NCBI GenBank assembly: GCA_016713585.1
Contig: JADJOV010000017.1
Span: 1 to 46,585, forward strand
Origin: Bdellovibrionales bacterium
Lineage (GTDB): Bacteria; Bdellovibrionota; Bdellovibrionia; Bdellovibrionales; Bdellovibrionaceae
DNA length: 46,585 nucleotides
Direction: 5' to 3'
How positions within the stretch are numbered: the first letter of the stretch is position 1; each line of letters begins with the position of its first letter. Position numbers and translations under genes: made by a program. Shown in pieces: positions 1 through 8,745 of this stretch. Below the pieces are notes generated by a model that was not told where the DNA came from, did not search any database, and worked only from the letters and a program-made list of their open reading frames with translations.

Positions 1-103
1 CCCCCAGTTGCTCCGCAGCCTTTCGGGTGCCAATTCTATTTGCCAGCCCAGCTGCTTGTTGTTTAAACTCTGAAGTGTACTTTCGAATTGTCTTTTTGCC
101 CAT
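1..103 (-). CDS. IS3-family transposase OrfA, N-terminus (partial)
   Basis: Minus-strand reading from the ATG at 103 gives MGKKTIRKYTSEFKQQAAG and continues ANRIGTRKAAEQLG off the window edge. The short basic stretch followed by an (R/K)KAAEQLG helix is the usual start of the OrfA helix-turn-helix protein of IS3-type elements, which binds the element ends and supports the OrfAB transposase. A strong Shine-Dalgarno (AAGGGGG) sits just upstream of the ATG. Only about 34 codons are in the window, so subgroup and integrity cannot be judged. Confidence 0.75.
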   Translation of the reverse strand, partial: MGKKTIRKYTSEFKQQAAGLANRIGTRKAAEQLG

Positions 104-171
104 AGATTCCCCCTTGTTTCTGGACTCAATCTTTTTTTAGAAAATGTGTCCACTGAAACGGGGGAACTTCA
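1..171 (-). mobile_element. IS3-family element, left end with terminal inverted repeat
   Basis: On the minus strand the element starts at 171 with the TIR-like sequence TGAAGTTCCCCCGTTTCAGT, followed by GGACA (147-171), then a short leader and the OrfA start. TGAAnTTnCCCC-type ends are common in IS3 elements. Base 172 is exactly where an IS91-like transposase reading (ICPKC) begins, so the IS3 copy appears to have inserted into that older element. The other end and any target duplication lie outside the window. Confidence 0.65.
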
Positions 172-351
172 ATTTGCCCCAAATGCCAGGGACGGATGCG
201 GATCCTGGCTGCCATCGAGGACCCCAAAGTCATTCGGAAAATCCTAGATCATTTGGGGATTCCATCAAGCCCACCAAGACTTGGACAGCCAAGGGGTCCA
301 CCGGAAAATAGCCAGGATGACTTCTTCACTCAGAACTTCCCGGAATACTGA
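172..351 (+). pseudogene. IS91-family transposase, C-terminal remnant
   Basis: Open reading from 172 to the TGA at 349-351 gives ICPKCQGRMRILAAIEDP, then VIRKILDHLGIPSSPPRL and ends FFTQNFPEY. This is the C-terminal tail of an IS91/IS801-type rolling-circle transposase and aligns residue for residue with the tails of the copies at 5.1-13 kb, but is clearly diverged from them (for example FFTQNFPEY against LFSQDFPDY). It is therefore a remnant of a different, related element, cut at its 5' side by the IS3 insertion. Confidence 0.8.
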
Positions 352-798
352 TTCCCACACCATCTATCTGCAGTGGTAAGCCGCACAGCTTCGTCCAATA
401 TCTGACCTTCTCTGAGCGGCACTGAGCTAGACTATGCCAAATTACAAAATTTCGTTGAAAATCCAACCAGACCGTGGGGAAATTGACTCAAGATTGACTC
501 ATAAATACTTGGATCAAAAGTCAGAAATGGCTATTAAATTTCCTATCCGCTATATTTTTTGCTTCAAGTTAGTTTGCGCAAGTAAACGTGCCATTTTGAT
601 GGCACAACTTTATCGATCTAAATTTCCATGGTAGCTAATCTCTCCATCAGCATCTCGCCGACTTAAACTTGCCTTCGATTGGCCTCAGAAGAGCAAGAAA
701 AACTTCTTCTCTCAGTCCTGCCGATCAACTCTATTCATTGGCCGCATAATAAAATCTGAATTCCGGTCCCACATTTGCTTGTTCCGCATCCATTTCAA
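352..798. other. Non-coding stretch between mobile remnant and lyase gene
   Basis: No convincing gene. The 66-residue open frame at 434-634 has no ribosome binding site and runs through a palindromic repeat (552-611), so it is not accepted. The rest shows no recognisable element. Confidence 0.5.
552..611 (+). repeat. Palindromic repeat, copy A
   Basis: About 60 bp nearly identical to 3508-3567. It contains a CTTGCGCAAG-like palindrome (here TTTGCGCAAG) and a hairpin GTGCCAT-TTTG-ATGGCAC at 588-605. A diverged inverse copy lies at 3030-3070. REP-like intergenic repeat; function unknown. Confidence 0.65.
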
Positions 799-2522
799 TT
801 AATGCAACAGAACCCTGACGCCTACTTGGACAATAAGAACCGCTCTAAGGTTCTCTGAAATGACTATTGAGATCACCCAGGGATCAGAATCGAGACTGAA
901 TTTAACCCAAGCTTCTTCATTTAATCGATATAAAATTTGTCCCTGATCTTTTGAGTGAATTTTCACCTCTAATGATGGCAATAGAGCTCCAAATCGATTT
1001 CCCAGATTTTGAGAAATTATTCTGAAATGTTCTACATATAATTCACAGAGCACTAGATTATTGTGTGACATTGGGGATGCAATATTTCTTGCTAGTTCAT
1101 TCCCGACGTCAAATCGAAGGTAATTTGTGCCGTATCCCACCATTGACCGCTCATCTCTCCATTTGGACGAACAAAGCTCGGCTTCAACAATCTTGCTTTA
1201 AGATGAAAAAAATCATTTATCTCGGCATTTCCTTTATGCTTAAAAAATCGCATTGCGATTCTCCCGTAATTGAAAACTAGATTGTTGTCCCAGTTAACAC
1301 TCAACAAAGCATTTCTTGCCTCGACATTTGCACTTAATGACAAAAAATATGAGAGATCTTCCGAGAACCTTTTGATGATATCTATCCGCTCTGTGTTGAA
1401 ATCAAATCTTCTTTCTTGCAAGTTAGGGAATTTGAAACCTATTTCCCCATTATTATGAGAATGAGCCATTAGCTCAATTGTTGGCAACCGGCCACCAACT
1501 GAGTCAACCATTCTATGCGATAGTCTACTAAGGACTCTTGCATACTCGCGAATTAGTTTTTCATTAAACGAGGCATTAGAAGAGGCTAGGCGTATATTCG
1601 ATACTTGCTGACTAGAAAGATCGAGACTCAGTCTTGCTGTATCCCAAAACTCTCCTATTTTTTCACCATTAGGTCTTTTTCTGTTTGGGACAAGTCCCGA
1701 AATCTCACTCATAATTTGAGTGGTTTCTAGTACAGCTCGATCATAGGCAATATTTTCAATTCTCGAATTCCTAACACTTAAACCAGAGCTCACTTCAAAA
1801 TCATCAAATCTAGCATAAGTTGTATGGGGTGGTGCCCAATCTTTGTTTCCGCCATAGAATGTATCGAATAAGAGTCTTTGGATCAGAGTGTCTTCTGACG
1901 AAACACCTCGCAAGCGAACATCGTCTCTAGTGAGAACTAGATTTCCGTCGACATAAATGTGTATGATCCCATCATCTTTTTTAGCATCATTTAGTTTGAC
2001 GTAGAGTCCAATATTGTACCATCTTCCAGTTTCAAATTTAAAATTATCGACTGATTGGCCTAGGCCACACGTCCTTGTTCGATTTTGTTCATAGGTATAG
2101 AGGCTCAGCCTGCCGTTTGGTCCCCACATTAATCGAACACTCCATTTTTCGGGAGCTTCTGGTCGACATCCAGTGACATGAACCAAGGGACCCAGCCCGG
2201 GCAATTTGCCGCCTTTTTTAAAATCAAAGCCATTTTCAAAGTAGACTCTATAATTCAGCGTATATTCATTAGCCGCTACAAATTCTTTCCTAAACACTAA
2301 TCGCTTACTTCCGTCGCTTGAGGGCTCATAGGTCGCACGAAGAAATTTAGCGCCGGTATGCTCATCCCTTGTAACCCTTAGCTCTGGATGCACAACTTTT
2401 GAACCAGGAATTAATTCTTCAAAATCAAATTCAAACACGGAGGCTTGCCCGGAACAAGAAAAGAGTATAACTAGAAATATTCTCAAAAAATTTGCTTCGT
2501 CGGCCCCAATGTTCGAATACAA
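799..2522 (-). pseudogene. Secreted polysaccharide-lyase-like protein with duplicated C-terminal domain (one frameshift)
   Basis: The N-terminus (residues 1-28) is a signal peptide. Residues about 30-250 show the pattern of jelly-roll polysaccharide lyases of the PL14/PL20 type: GGKLPGLG at 104-111, VRLMWGPNGRLSLY, a DGIIHIYVDGN strand, and a late aromatic-rich strand. Such enzymes cleave uronate polymers such as alginate by beta-elimination; here substrate is not deducible. Two C-terminal copies of a domain opening with RPNGE..G.(F/W)WDTA....DL start near residues 283 and 452. The frame breaks near 1103; adding one A (GGAATG to GGAAATG) joins it to the downstream frame ending at 799, giving 1,725 nt and a complete second repeat. 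Could be a sequence error. The family call rests on motifs only. Confidence 0.6.
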
Positions 2523-3029
2523 TGCCCATTTTGATTTCTTTGTTCAAGAATCTGGTACAGATTAACAAAATTATTTTGATCGAACAACTGCAGTAATCGT
2601 GACGGCCTAGGTATCGCCAGATCAATTTGCACAATGATGATTGCTAACACGACATCAGCTTATTTCGTGTTAGCAATCAAGCTGTTACCAAACGCTTCAA
2701 GTTGAGTCGTTTCAAAAATCGATATGAACCCGATTTCTCCACCTGAGAATTCAGAATCGCGCTCAAAAGATGGACACCGTGTTGAATTGGTAAAATTCAA
2801 TGACGAGCAGGAGAGCCCAGGTATGGCGAATGCATCGCGTGGATAGGAAGTTCAAAGCACCTGCTCTAGGGAACTCAATTATATAGGACGCCTGGTCAAT
2901 TCTGCGGGGAGTTGGTTTTCAGCTAATTCCGGTCTTTTTTTTTTTGAATTTTTGATAATGCTTTTAGATTGAGTGTCTGTTTTTGAGATTTTATCGCGCA
3001 TTTTTTCTTATTGGATTGGTGTTTTTGTA

Positions 3030-3070
3030 AAAGTTGTGCCGTCAAAGCGGCACATTTACTTGCGCGAAGC
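3030..3070 (-). repeat. Palindromic repeat, copy C (inverse orientation)
   Basis: Reverse complement matches the core of copies A and B (CGCAAGTAAATGTGCCG...CGGCACAACTTTT). The stem is GTGCCG-TCAAAG-CGGCAC at 3036-3053, where copies A and B have GTGCCAT/ATGGCAC. The base change occurs on both stem arms, so pairing is kept. Confidence 0.6.
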
Positions 3071-3507
3071 CAATAGTGCACCGCGAGTCCATACAGCACT
3101 CAAAAAATCCCAACTTTTTTAACTTTGGCGGTCCCTTTATGGCAAATCATCCAATATTTTGATATCCCCTTCTGAGCAAAGGTGACCGTTAAAAACAGCA
3201 ACGCGAGGACAGTTCTTCGATTCTAAAGGAGGGAGTTAAAGGGGAGGTCCTTATCTCAGGCGCGAGAGTCGGCAAGGTTCGGGGGAATCGATTCAGTTCA
3301 AGGACACGAGACGTATAGCAACGAACACTCCAGTTTAAACACGAATCCCAGAAGTCTGGAGCGGAACGCACTTTTGTGTTGGAAGTTTGAGAGCCAATAC
3401 CCATAGTGCGAGGAAGAAAGTGATAAGTCGCGCAGCCTTCTTTTGCAGGCAAAAAAGACGTGCAGAAGTATTCTTGGTTCATGCCTCCGGTTTTTTTAAC
3501 TTTGGCA

Positions 3508-3567
3508 ATATTTTTTACTTCAAGTTAGCTTGCGCAAGTAGACGTGCCATTTTGATGGCACAACTTT
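3508..3567 (+). repeat. Palindromic repeat, copy B
   Basis: Nearly identical to 552-611: ATATTTTTT, a CTTGCGCAAG palindrome, then the hairpin GTGCCAT-TTTG-ATGGCAC at 3544-3561 and AACTTT. It lies just downstream of the 3657-4805 gene (minus strand), where a transcript-end structure would fall. Confidence 0.65.
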
Positions 3568-3656
3568 GGAAAATCGTAAAAAATTTTATCAAGAAAAATC
3601 ATGCGCGGTTTGCTCGTGAAAATATCGCGGGCAAAATCATAGACGTACAATTATTT

Positions 3657-4805
3657 TCACGCAGCTTTTAAATCAAATTCAATCTGCCCATATTCAACAA
3701 TAGGGGTTTTAACTGAACGACCAGATACCATTGATGTCTTAATCTTGATAGCACCAGTAGTCTCAAAGAAGAGAATAAGTTTATTAAGATTAGAAATGTC
3801 CATATCAATAAGTCTTGCAAGTTCATAGACCGACTTGGGCTTATGATTCTCTAAACTGGGATATTTATTGATCTCAGTTTTTACGGCAATCAATTGGCTG
3901 CTCCACTGGCGGAGCTCATTGAGAGTTGTTTTTCTTTGAATGATTTGACTAAAAACATCCGATTCAAAATTTCTGTAGTTGAGGTCTTTTGCGAGCTCCA
4001 AAGCTTTTTGGGCTTCGGACTTGTAGGTATCATCAAGGCTGATTCCAAAGGAAAGCTCGTCGTCATTTGAGTTAGGGGTTCTTGCCAGTTCAATGAGAAG
4101 TCTAGTTGAAGAAGCCGGAAATACATCATACGAATTATCGATACTTTTTAGGATTTGCATAATTCGAGCCTGTGATACATTCAGTCCTTGGAAAGACCAG
4201 TCCAAGCCGACATTTAGCACAGTGTCTTTAGCCTTCAGCAGATTTTTTGACTTTTCAATCTCAGATTTTAGAATCACTAAATACCTAGATATTGAGTTAA
4301 CAAGTTTAGTTTTGCCAGAGGGGTCAAGCTCTTGGACAATATCTCTATTGGCATCTAAAGCGGTTTTTGCTAACATTGACAACACAGTTTCCCAGCCGTT
4401 GTACCGCATTTGTGGTGTCGGTGTGACGTTTGCAAATACATCCGATATTACTGATTTATAAAATCCACTTTCGTAAGCGGCAGTCTCAAGCTCAGGTGAC
4501 AAAATCGAACACGGATTCATTACTTCGCGAACCAATGGTGAAATGGTATTTTGTCTACCAGTTCCCAGGTAAGCAGAAAGCCTGCTGCGCGCACAAGCAA
4601 GACCTTCATCCTGAGAAGCTGAGACGATTCCTGCATTGTGGATGGAATTTAAGCTGTAGATAAAGGCATCATCTTTTTTAATAACGTTAGCCGAGAAGAT
4701 AGTTTTTAGGTTTCCTTGGTCAGTCGTATTTTTTACTTCGCCCATTTTAAATCGAGGTAAGGTGAGTCGGACCTCCAATTGGACTGTCCCAAGTGACTCG
4801 GCCAT
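3657..4805 (-). CDS. Protein with C-terminal winged helix, otherwise unrecognised
   Basis: 382 residues. The last 60 or so (KPKSVYELARLIDMDISNLN, then KLILFFETTGAIKIK and a basic GRSVKTP wing, ending VEYGQIEFDL) have the layout of an HVO_A0114-like winged helix-turn-helix, suggesting DNA binding. The first 320 residues are mainly helical and not recognised. There is no signal peptide, so it is cytoplasmic. The start is doubtful: the ATG at 4805 lacks a ribosome binding site and the first dozen residues are read from sequence that matches a group II intron reverse-transcriptase gene (see 4783-4846). An internal ATG near 4745 (MGEVKN) is an alternative, or the true 5' end was lost. Confidence 0.6.
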   Translation of the reverse strand: MAESLGTVQLEVRLTLPRFKMGEVKNTTDQGNLKTIFSANVIKKDDAFIYSLNSIHNAGIVSASQDEGLACARSRLSAYLGTGRQNTISPLVREVMNPCSILSPELETAAYESGFYKSVISDVFANVTPTPQMRYNGWETVLSMLAKTALDANRDIVQELDPSGKTKLVNSISRYLVILKSEIEKSKNLLKAKDTVLNVGLDWSFQGLNVSQARIMQILKSIDNSYDVFPASSTRLLIELARTPNSNDDELSFGISLDDTYKSEAQKALELAKDLNYRNFESDVFSQIIQRKTTLNELRQWSSQLIAVKTEINKYPSLENHKPKSVYELARLIDMDISNLNKLILFFETTGAIKIKTSMVSGRSVKTPIVEYGQIEFDLKAA

Positions 4806-4846
4806 TTTGACTTCGTCGAGTGAGACTGTGCCGCCAATCCCAGCCG
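4783..4846 (-). pseudogene. Group II intron reverse transcriptase remnant
   Basis: The minus strand here shares GCTGGGATTGGCGGCACAGT and following bases with the RT gene at about 42650-42706, continuing with few changes through AGTCACTTGGGACA. In RT frame it reads WDWRHSL..RSQNGRVTW, the C-terminal region of bacterial intron maturases. It is only about 65 bp and runs into the start of the neighbouring open frame. Confidence 0.6.
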
Positions 4847-5072
4847 GTTTTAAACCTTATACTAAGGTCTTAGCTGGATATAGCTGCATCATTGATGCTG
4901 AACTAGATTTGCAAGCTCTGCATCAGAGAGTCTAAACAGTCAGTTAAGAACCTTCAATGTTGCAGATTTCCGCTGACTTTTCCGAGCACCACATAGAGGT
5001 CCGCCAGGCAAGCGTCGATTAAGCCGATACTGCCAGGGGCCTAGAGAGCCTCTCTTGCTGCGGCCCTTCCTC

Positions 5073-6589
5073 ATGGTCGAATCAACGCCTCCCAAGCTCA
5101 AACCATCCACCTATGCTAGACACAAGCCTGAGGAGACTCTCCTCTATCAAATTGTTCAGGAAATTGGCTGAGTTTCCAGACCCAGGTCCTGCGGGACACC
5201 GGCGACCCATTGCCGAGCTTCGTCATCAAAGAGTTCGAGGAGTACCTACGCTGTGGCATTCTGGCCCACGGTTTCCTGCGCCTCAAGTGCGAGGACTGCG
5301 ATCATGAGCACTTAGTCGCATTTTCCTGCAAACGCCGGGGTTTTTGCCCCAGTTGCGGGGGTCGCAGAATGGCGGAAACCGCAGCCCACCTAGTTGACTC
5401 AGTCCTACCAATGAAGCCAACTCGACAATGGGTCCTGAGCTTCCCTATTCCAATTCGACTCTGCCTGTCCGCACGACCTGAGCTCATGACAAGACTTCTC
5501 AATATCACCCAGTCCACGATCTCATGCTATTACCGAGCTCAAGCAAAGCTTTCCAAATCCAAAGCGATGACCGGATCCGTGACCTTGATCCAGCGCTTTG
5601 GGGTAGTCTCGCCGTCAACCCTCATTTTCATTCACTTTTTTATCGACGGCACCTATGAGCTCAATGATCAAAAAGAACCCTCGGACTTTCACTCTTGCCC
5701 GACGCCAAAAGTTCGTGATCTAGAACCCGTCCTTGCCAAGATCATCAAGAGAATCATCAAAGCATCTCCAGAAAGCAAAGATCATCGTTAAAGACGAGAA
5801 CTCGCACTTTCAATACCAGATGCCAGATCAGGAATCCTTCTCCATCCTCCAGGCAAGCTCTATCACCTACCGTTTTGCCACAGGTCCCTCCAAGGGCAAG
5901 AAAGCCCTGGTGTTAAAGGCACTTCCAGACGGGGATCACAATTCGACATCAGGCCTAGTCGCCAAGAACTCAGGCTTCTCTCTTCACGCAGGAGTTGCCA
6001 CCAAAGCGCAAGAACGAGAAAAACTCGAAAAGATTTGCCGATACATTGCCAGACCTGCGCTCTCCGAAGAAAGACTCTCCACCAACGTCAGAGGGGAAAT
6101 CATCTACAGACTCAAAAAACCATGGAGTGATGGCACCCTTGCCGTCAAATTCACTCCCATGGAGTTTATGGAGCGCCTCGCTGCCCTCATTCCACGACCC
6201 AAATCCATCTGACAAGATATCACGGAGTCTTAGCCCCCCACTACAAATTTAGAAAACAGATCGTCAAGCAAGTCGTCCCGGCTGACTCCAAAGCTAAAAC
6301 AGACTCACTCAAGTCAATGGCCAGCAACGACAAAAAAAGCCACGCAAAGAAGTCAAACCGAATCCCATGGGCCAACCTCCTGAAGCGGGTTTTCGATATC
6401 GATATCACTATCTGCCCAAAATGCCGTGGAAAAGTCCGAATCATCAGCGCCATTGAAGATCCTGCCGTCATTAGTAAAATTCTCAATCACTTTGGACTTC
6501 CGTCCACCCCACCACGACTGCATCCGGCCAGAGGCCCTCCAGACTGCGAACAATCTGACCTCTTCAGTCAAGACTTCCTGATTATTGGC
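5073..6589 (+). pseudogene. IS91-family transposase (copy A), several frameshifts
   Basis: Starting at ATG 5073 (MVESTPPKLKPSTYARHKPE) this is the only copy with the 5' half. In order it shows a cysteine-rich zinc-binding region (CEDCDHE...CKRRGFCPSCGGRRM), the PHFH HUH metal-binding motif region, the catalytic-tyrosine region YHGVLAPHYKFR, and a C-terminal CPKCRGK zinc ribbon. Such enzymes nick one strand and move by rolling-circle replication. The frame breaks at about 5162 (GAAATT for GAAAATT), about 5600 (four Gs, five in copy B), about 5640, about 5668, about 5715, about 5790 and near the end, where the stop equivalent is TGG. Most breaks are homopolymer length changes. As written it is inactive. 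Confidence 0.85.
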
Positions 6590-6820
6590 CTCAATTCACA
6601 AACCAATCCCATTGGTCACGGCACCCTTTTGTCAAATGGTCTAACTTGGCCGTAAATCATCACAAGACCAACCGCTACGGACGCCTCAATATCGAAAATC
6701 CATCAAAATCTCATTGAAATTTCCGCCCATGGGTGTGGAAATATACCAGCAACCACCTTTTTACCGGTGTTTGATACTTTTGAGATTACACGAAAACCCC
6801 TATTGAATTTCTTATCCCCT
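5073..6820 (+). mobile_element. IS91-like element, copy A (left end undefined)
   Basis: The right boundary is fixed at about 6820 because five loci in this window share sequence up to CTTATCCCC and then diverge. The last 95 bp hold a hairpin ATTTCC...GGAAAT around CCCATGGGTG and the conserved stretch TTTGATACTTTTGAGATTAC. In the published IS91 model as I recall it, the end downstream of the transposase is the replication origin (oriIS). The left end cannot be placed, as no other copy in the window reaches it. Confidence 0.75.
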
Positions 6821-7007
6821 GTTTTTGATCATGATTTTTCATGGTCGGGCTTTGCTTTGTCTTTTTGACATAAACAAGATTTGTTTTTTTAGTTAAAAAA
6901 TATGTCTAAAAAAGCAAGTAAAAACAGATAGATAGAGTGTGCCTAATGTTCTCACAATAGGTTCTAACATATTACTATGAAGGCATTGAGTAAAAAAGGA
7001 GAAGAAA

Positions 7008-7454
7008 ATGTCTAATAGAACAAGGGTAAAAAGACCGAAGGATTTAATAGTAGTTGTCTATAAGGGACGCCTTATAGAGTTGTGGAATCTGTTGAATAAG
7101 AGAATTCCGCATCAAAGCTGGTCGGTCGATCAAGACTACATTGAAAAACTCAAAGGTGAACTAAGTAATCCAATAAAAAGATCAAAAGCTATAGAGGCCT
7201 TAGTATTTCTTAATGGTTTTATTGATTTTGAAATGAACGGGTCATGTAAACAACTTGAAGAGTTGGGAAGAACACCACCAGTTCAAATGAAGAAGTCTAT
7301 CAATCAGAGTAGATATGCGAGCAGGTCAGATGCTCTCAATCGCTCGGAAATAGAAACTTTAGATGAAGATTCACTTAAAGAATCAATGTCATTAGGTGAC
7401 GCATATTCAGCTGCAAAACAAAACAGAAAAAACCTTAGAAAGGAAAAAAGATAA
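7008..7454 (+). CDS. Hypothetical protein, first gene of a phage-like cluster
   Basis: 148 residues, preceded by a clear AAGGAG ribosome binding site. N-terminal part is basic and hydrophobic (KDLIVVVYKGRLIELWNLLN), the C-terminal part is charged and low in hydrophobics, probably a helix or tail (SLGDAYSAAKQNRKNLRKEKR). No family recognised. Its stop overlaps the next start by one base (TAATG), implying coupled translation. AT-rich and lysine/isoleucine-rich compared with the GC-richer IS copy to its left. Confidence 0.65.
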   Translation: MSNRTRVKRPKDLIVVVYKGRLIELWNLLNKRIPHQSWSVDQDYIEKLKGELSNPIKRSKAIEALVFLNGFIDFEMNGSCKQLEELGRTPPVQMKKSINQSRYASRSDALNRSEIETLDEDSLKESMSLGDAYSAAKQNRKNLRKEKR

Positions 7455-7690
7455 TGTTGTCTCAGTATTGTAATTCAAGAGGAGTCACTCCTGACATCTT
7501 CGTTGTAATCAACGGAATTGTTCAGGGTGGCAATGGTATCCATTCGCAAAACTTTAACAACCAAGCGGTTATTAGAGCGTTTAAGAAGGGGTTTGTGGAT
7601 GTCGTTGAGGGAAGGGTCTTTATAACCAAAAAAGGTGAGGTGTTCATAAAAACCTTGCTGGTATTGGCTGAAGAGGCAGGTGAATTATGA
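7454..7690 (+). CDS. Small hypothetical protein, second gene of the cluster
   Basis: 78 residues. It starts within the TAATG junction with the previous gene and ends in an ATGA overlap with the next. Its C-terminal half (AVIRAFKKGFVDVVEGRVFITKKGEVF...) looks like a small winged-helix or beta-hairpin unit, but this is only a visual impression. No known family. The tight coupling suggests the three proteins are made together. Confidence 0.6.
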   Translation: MLSQYCNSRGVTPDIFVVINGIVQGGNGIHSQNFNNQAVIRAFKKGFVDVVEGRVFITKKGEVFIKTLLVLAEEAGEL

Positions 7691-8169
7691 GTTCAGGACG
7701 TAAAGAGTTTGATGAAGGTTTATTTAAAAAGTTCGATGAGAAGGGTAAAAAGGCCATTATAAAGTATTTTGAAAGTAAAGGGCACTTACTAGCTTTCAAT
7801 CCAAATGATTATTTAGCAGATTTAATTCTACTACAAAAAACTGAGGATGGTCTTTATGAAAAGATAGCTCTGGTGGAAGTAGGGGTTAGGCCAAGTTGGA
7901 GTAGCTCTGATTGGCCGAGTTCTTGGAGTCTCAGAATTGAGCAAAGGAAGGCAAAGTATCTAAGTCAAGGATTGCCAGTTTGGTTTTGTGTACTGAATAA
8001 GGACCTTTCTAGCTGTGTAATGTTAAAGAGGCCATTAACAGATTACCCAATCCAGAATGTTACTAACAGGTTCTTTTCAAATGGAAAGACTGAGCAGAAT
8101 TACATCATCCCAAATTCTGATATTGAATTGGTTCAAATCAAACCCGAACAAGTCGAAAACGATTTTTAA
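7687..8169 (+). CDS. Putative PD-(D/E)XK-like phage protein
   Basis: 160 residues, start overlaps the preceding stop (ATGA). The middle reads DYLADLILLQ...KIALVEVGV followed by W.....WPSSWSLRIEQRKAKYL and a strand-rich end. A D...E-x-V arrangement after a helix resembles the core of restriction-like nucleases, with the usual lysine replaced by glycine; similar W..WP..RK layouts occur in phage proteins. This is inference from pattern alone: it may be an inactive nuclease fold or unrelated. No signal peptide. Lies between two small unknown genes in a compact cluster beside a tRNA. Confidence 0.45.
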   Translation: MSSGRKEFDEGLFKKFDEKGKKAIIKYFESKGHLLAFNPNDYLADLILLQKTEDGLYEKIALVEVGVRPSWSSSDWPSSWSLRIEQRKAKYLSQGLPVWFCVLNKDLSSCVMLKRPLTDYPIQNVTNRFFSNGKTEQNYIIPNSDIELVQIKPEQVENDF

Positions 8170-8209
8170 TGATCGGTTGTGCTTCTATCAAACCAACTAA
8201 GGAGAATTT

Positions 8210-8476
8210 ATGAAAAATGCAGAAGATCTAAAAGTAGTAACAGACCAGGCCCTCCAAGGAAAATTCAAGGAGGACAGGGTAAAACAACTAATGAAGTATA
8301 TCGAGGATGAAATGGAAAGTCAGGCGAGAAGAGGAAAGGGTAATAAGACCTTCCTATTCAGCTCCGATGACATGTTTTTAATAAGGAGTTTTTTACATGA
8401 TCTAGAGAAGCTTGGCTATGAATCAAGATCTTTAGTGAGAAGAAATCTTGTTGAAGTGACCGTATCCTGGAAATAG
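8210..8476 (+). CDS. Small hypothetical protein, last gene of the cluster
   Basis: 88 residues with a good ribosome binding site (AAGGAG, seven bases before ATG). Charged N-terminal helices (DRVKQLMKYIEDEMESQARR) followed by a short alpha/beta end (FLFSSDDMFLIRSFLHDLEKLGY...VEVTVSW). Reminiscent of small phage proteins; no family recognised. It ends just before a perfect hairpin (8482-8504) that could end the transcript. Confidence 0.55.
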   Translation: MKNAEDLKVVTDQALQGKFKEDRVKQLMKYIEDEMESQARRGKGNKTFLFSSDDMFLIRSFLHDLEKLGYESRSLVRRNLVEVTVSWK

Positions 8477-8481
8477 TCAGT

Positions 8482-8504
8482 GGCAGGTATGTTCTGTACC
8501 TGCC
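8482..8504 (+). terminator. Hairpin after the phage-like cluster
   Basis: GGCAGGTA-TGTTCTG-TACCTGCC, eight perfect base pairs with a seven-base loop, starting five bases after the last stop codon. There is no U-tract, so it is a candidate terminator or RNA-stabilising hairpin rather than a clear intrinsic terminator. Confidence 0.5.
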
Positions 8505-8601
8505 TAAACCTTCTCTACAGTGAAAAATCAACACACTGAGTCTTGTAGAGCCAATTAAATCATATTTTTTAGAAAAACAGACAAGTAGTTGAATTCACTT
8601 G

Positions 8602-8678
8602 ATCAATTTGGCTCAGCTTGGTAGAGCACTTGCTTGGGGTGCAAGAGGTCGCTGGTTCAAATCCAGTCGGTCCGACCA
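8602..8678 (+). tRNA. tRNA-Pro(GGG) with mismatched 5' acceptor strand (probably a tRNA fragment)
   Basis: From position 8 onward it folds as a tRNA: D arm GCTC...GAGC (8611-8627), anticodon arm CTTGC-TTGGGGT-GCAAG with anticodon GGG at 8636-8638, T arm GCTGG-TTCAAAT-CCAGT, then CGGTCCG-A-CCA ending at 8678. The 5' acceptor strand should read CGGACCG but is ATCAATT (8602-8608), with no pairing. The gene is therefore probably non-functional, cut at its 5' side. tRNA 3' portions are standard attachment sites for integrative elements, and the phage-like cluster lies immediately on the damaged side. Confidence 0.7.
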
Positions 8679-8745
8679 ATTTAAAACCAAGTAAAATCAA
8701 ATAGTTAAGTCAGATTAGTTCGATCTCATAAGACATTACGTCAGC

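Larger units (their letters stand above)
2523..3656. other. Intergenic region without a convincing gene
   Basis: A 40-codon frame at 2724-2846 (MNPISPPENS...) looks protein-like and continues in another frame towards 2935, perhaps a decayed small gene, but no family is recognisable. A 97-residue minus-strand frame at 3189-3482 has no ribosome binding site or family features and is rejected. A phrase TTTTTTAACTTTGGC occurs at about 3115 and about 3491, next to two copies of the palindromic repeat. Confidence 0.45.

Noticed and set aside
434..634. 66-codon frame
   Set aside because: No ribosome binding site and much of it is a palindromic repeat that recurs at 3508; not a gene.
3189..3482. 97-codon minus-strand frame
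   Set aside because: Odd composition, no ribosome binding site, no family pattern; likely chance.
3657..4805. Reading the 382-residue protein as an intron maturase
   Set aside because: Only its first dozen codons overlap RT sequence; the rest shows no RT motif and ends in a winged helix.
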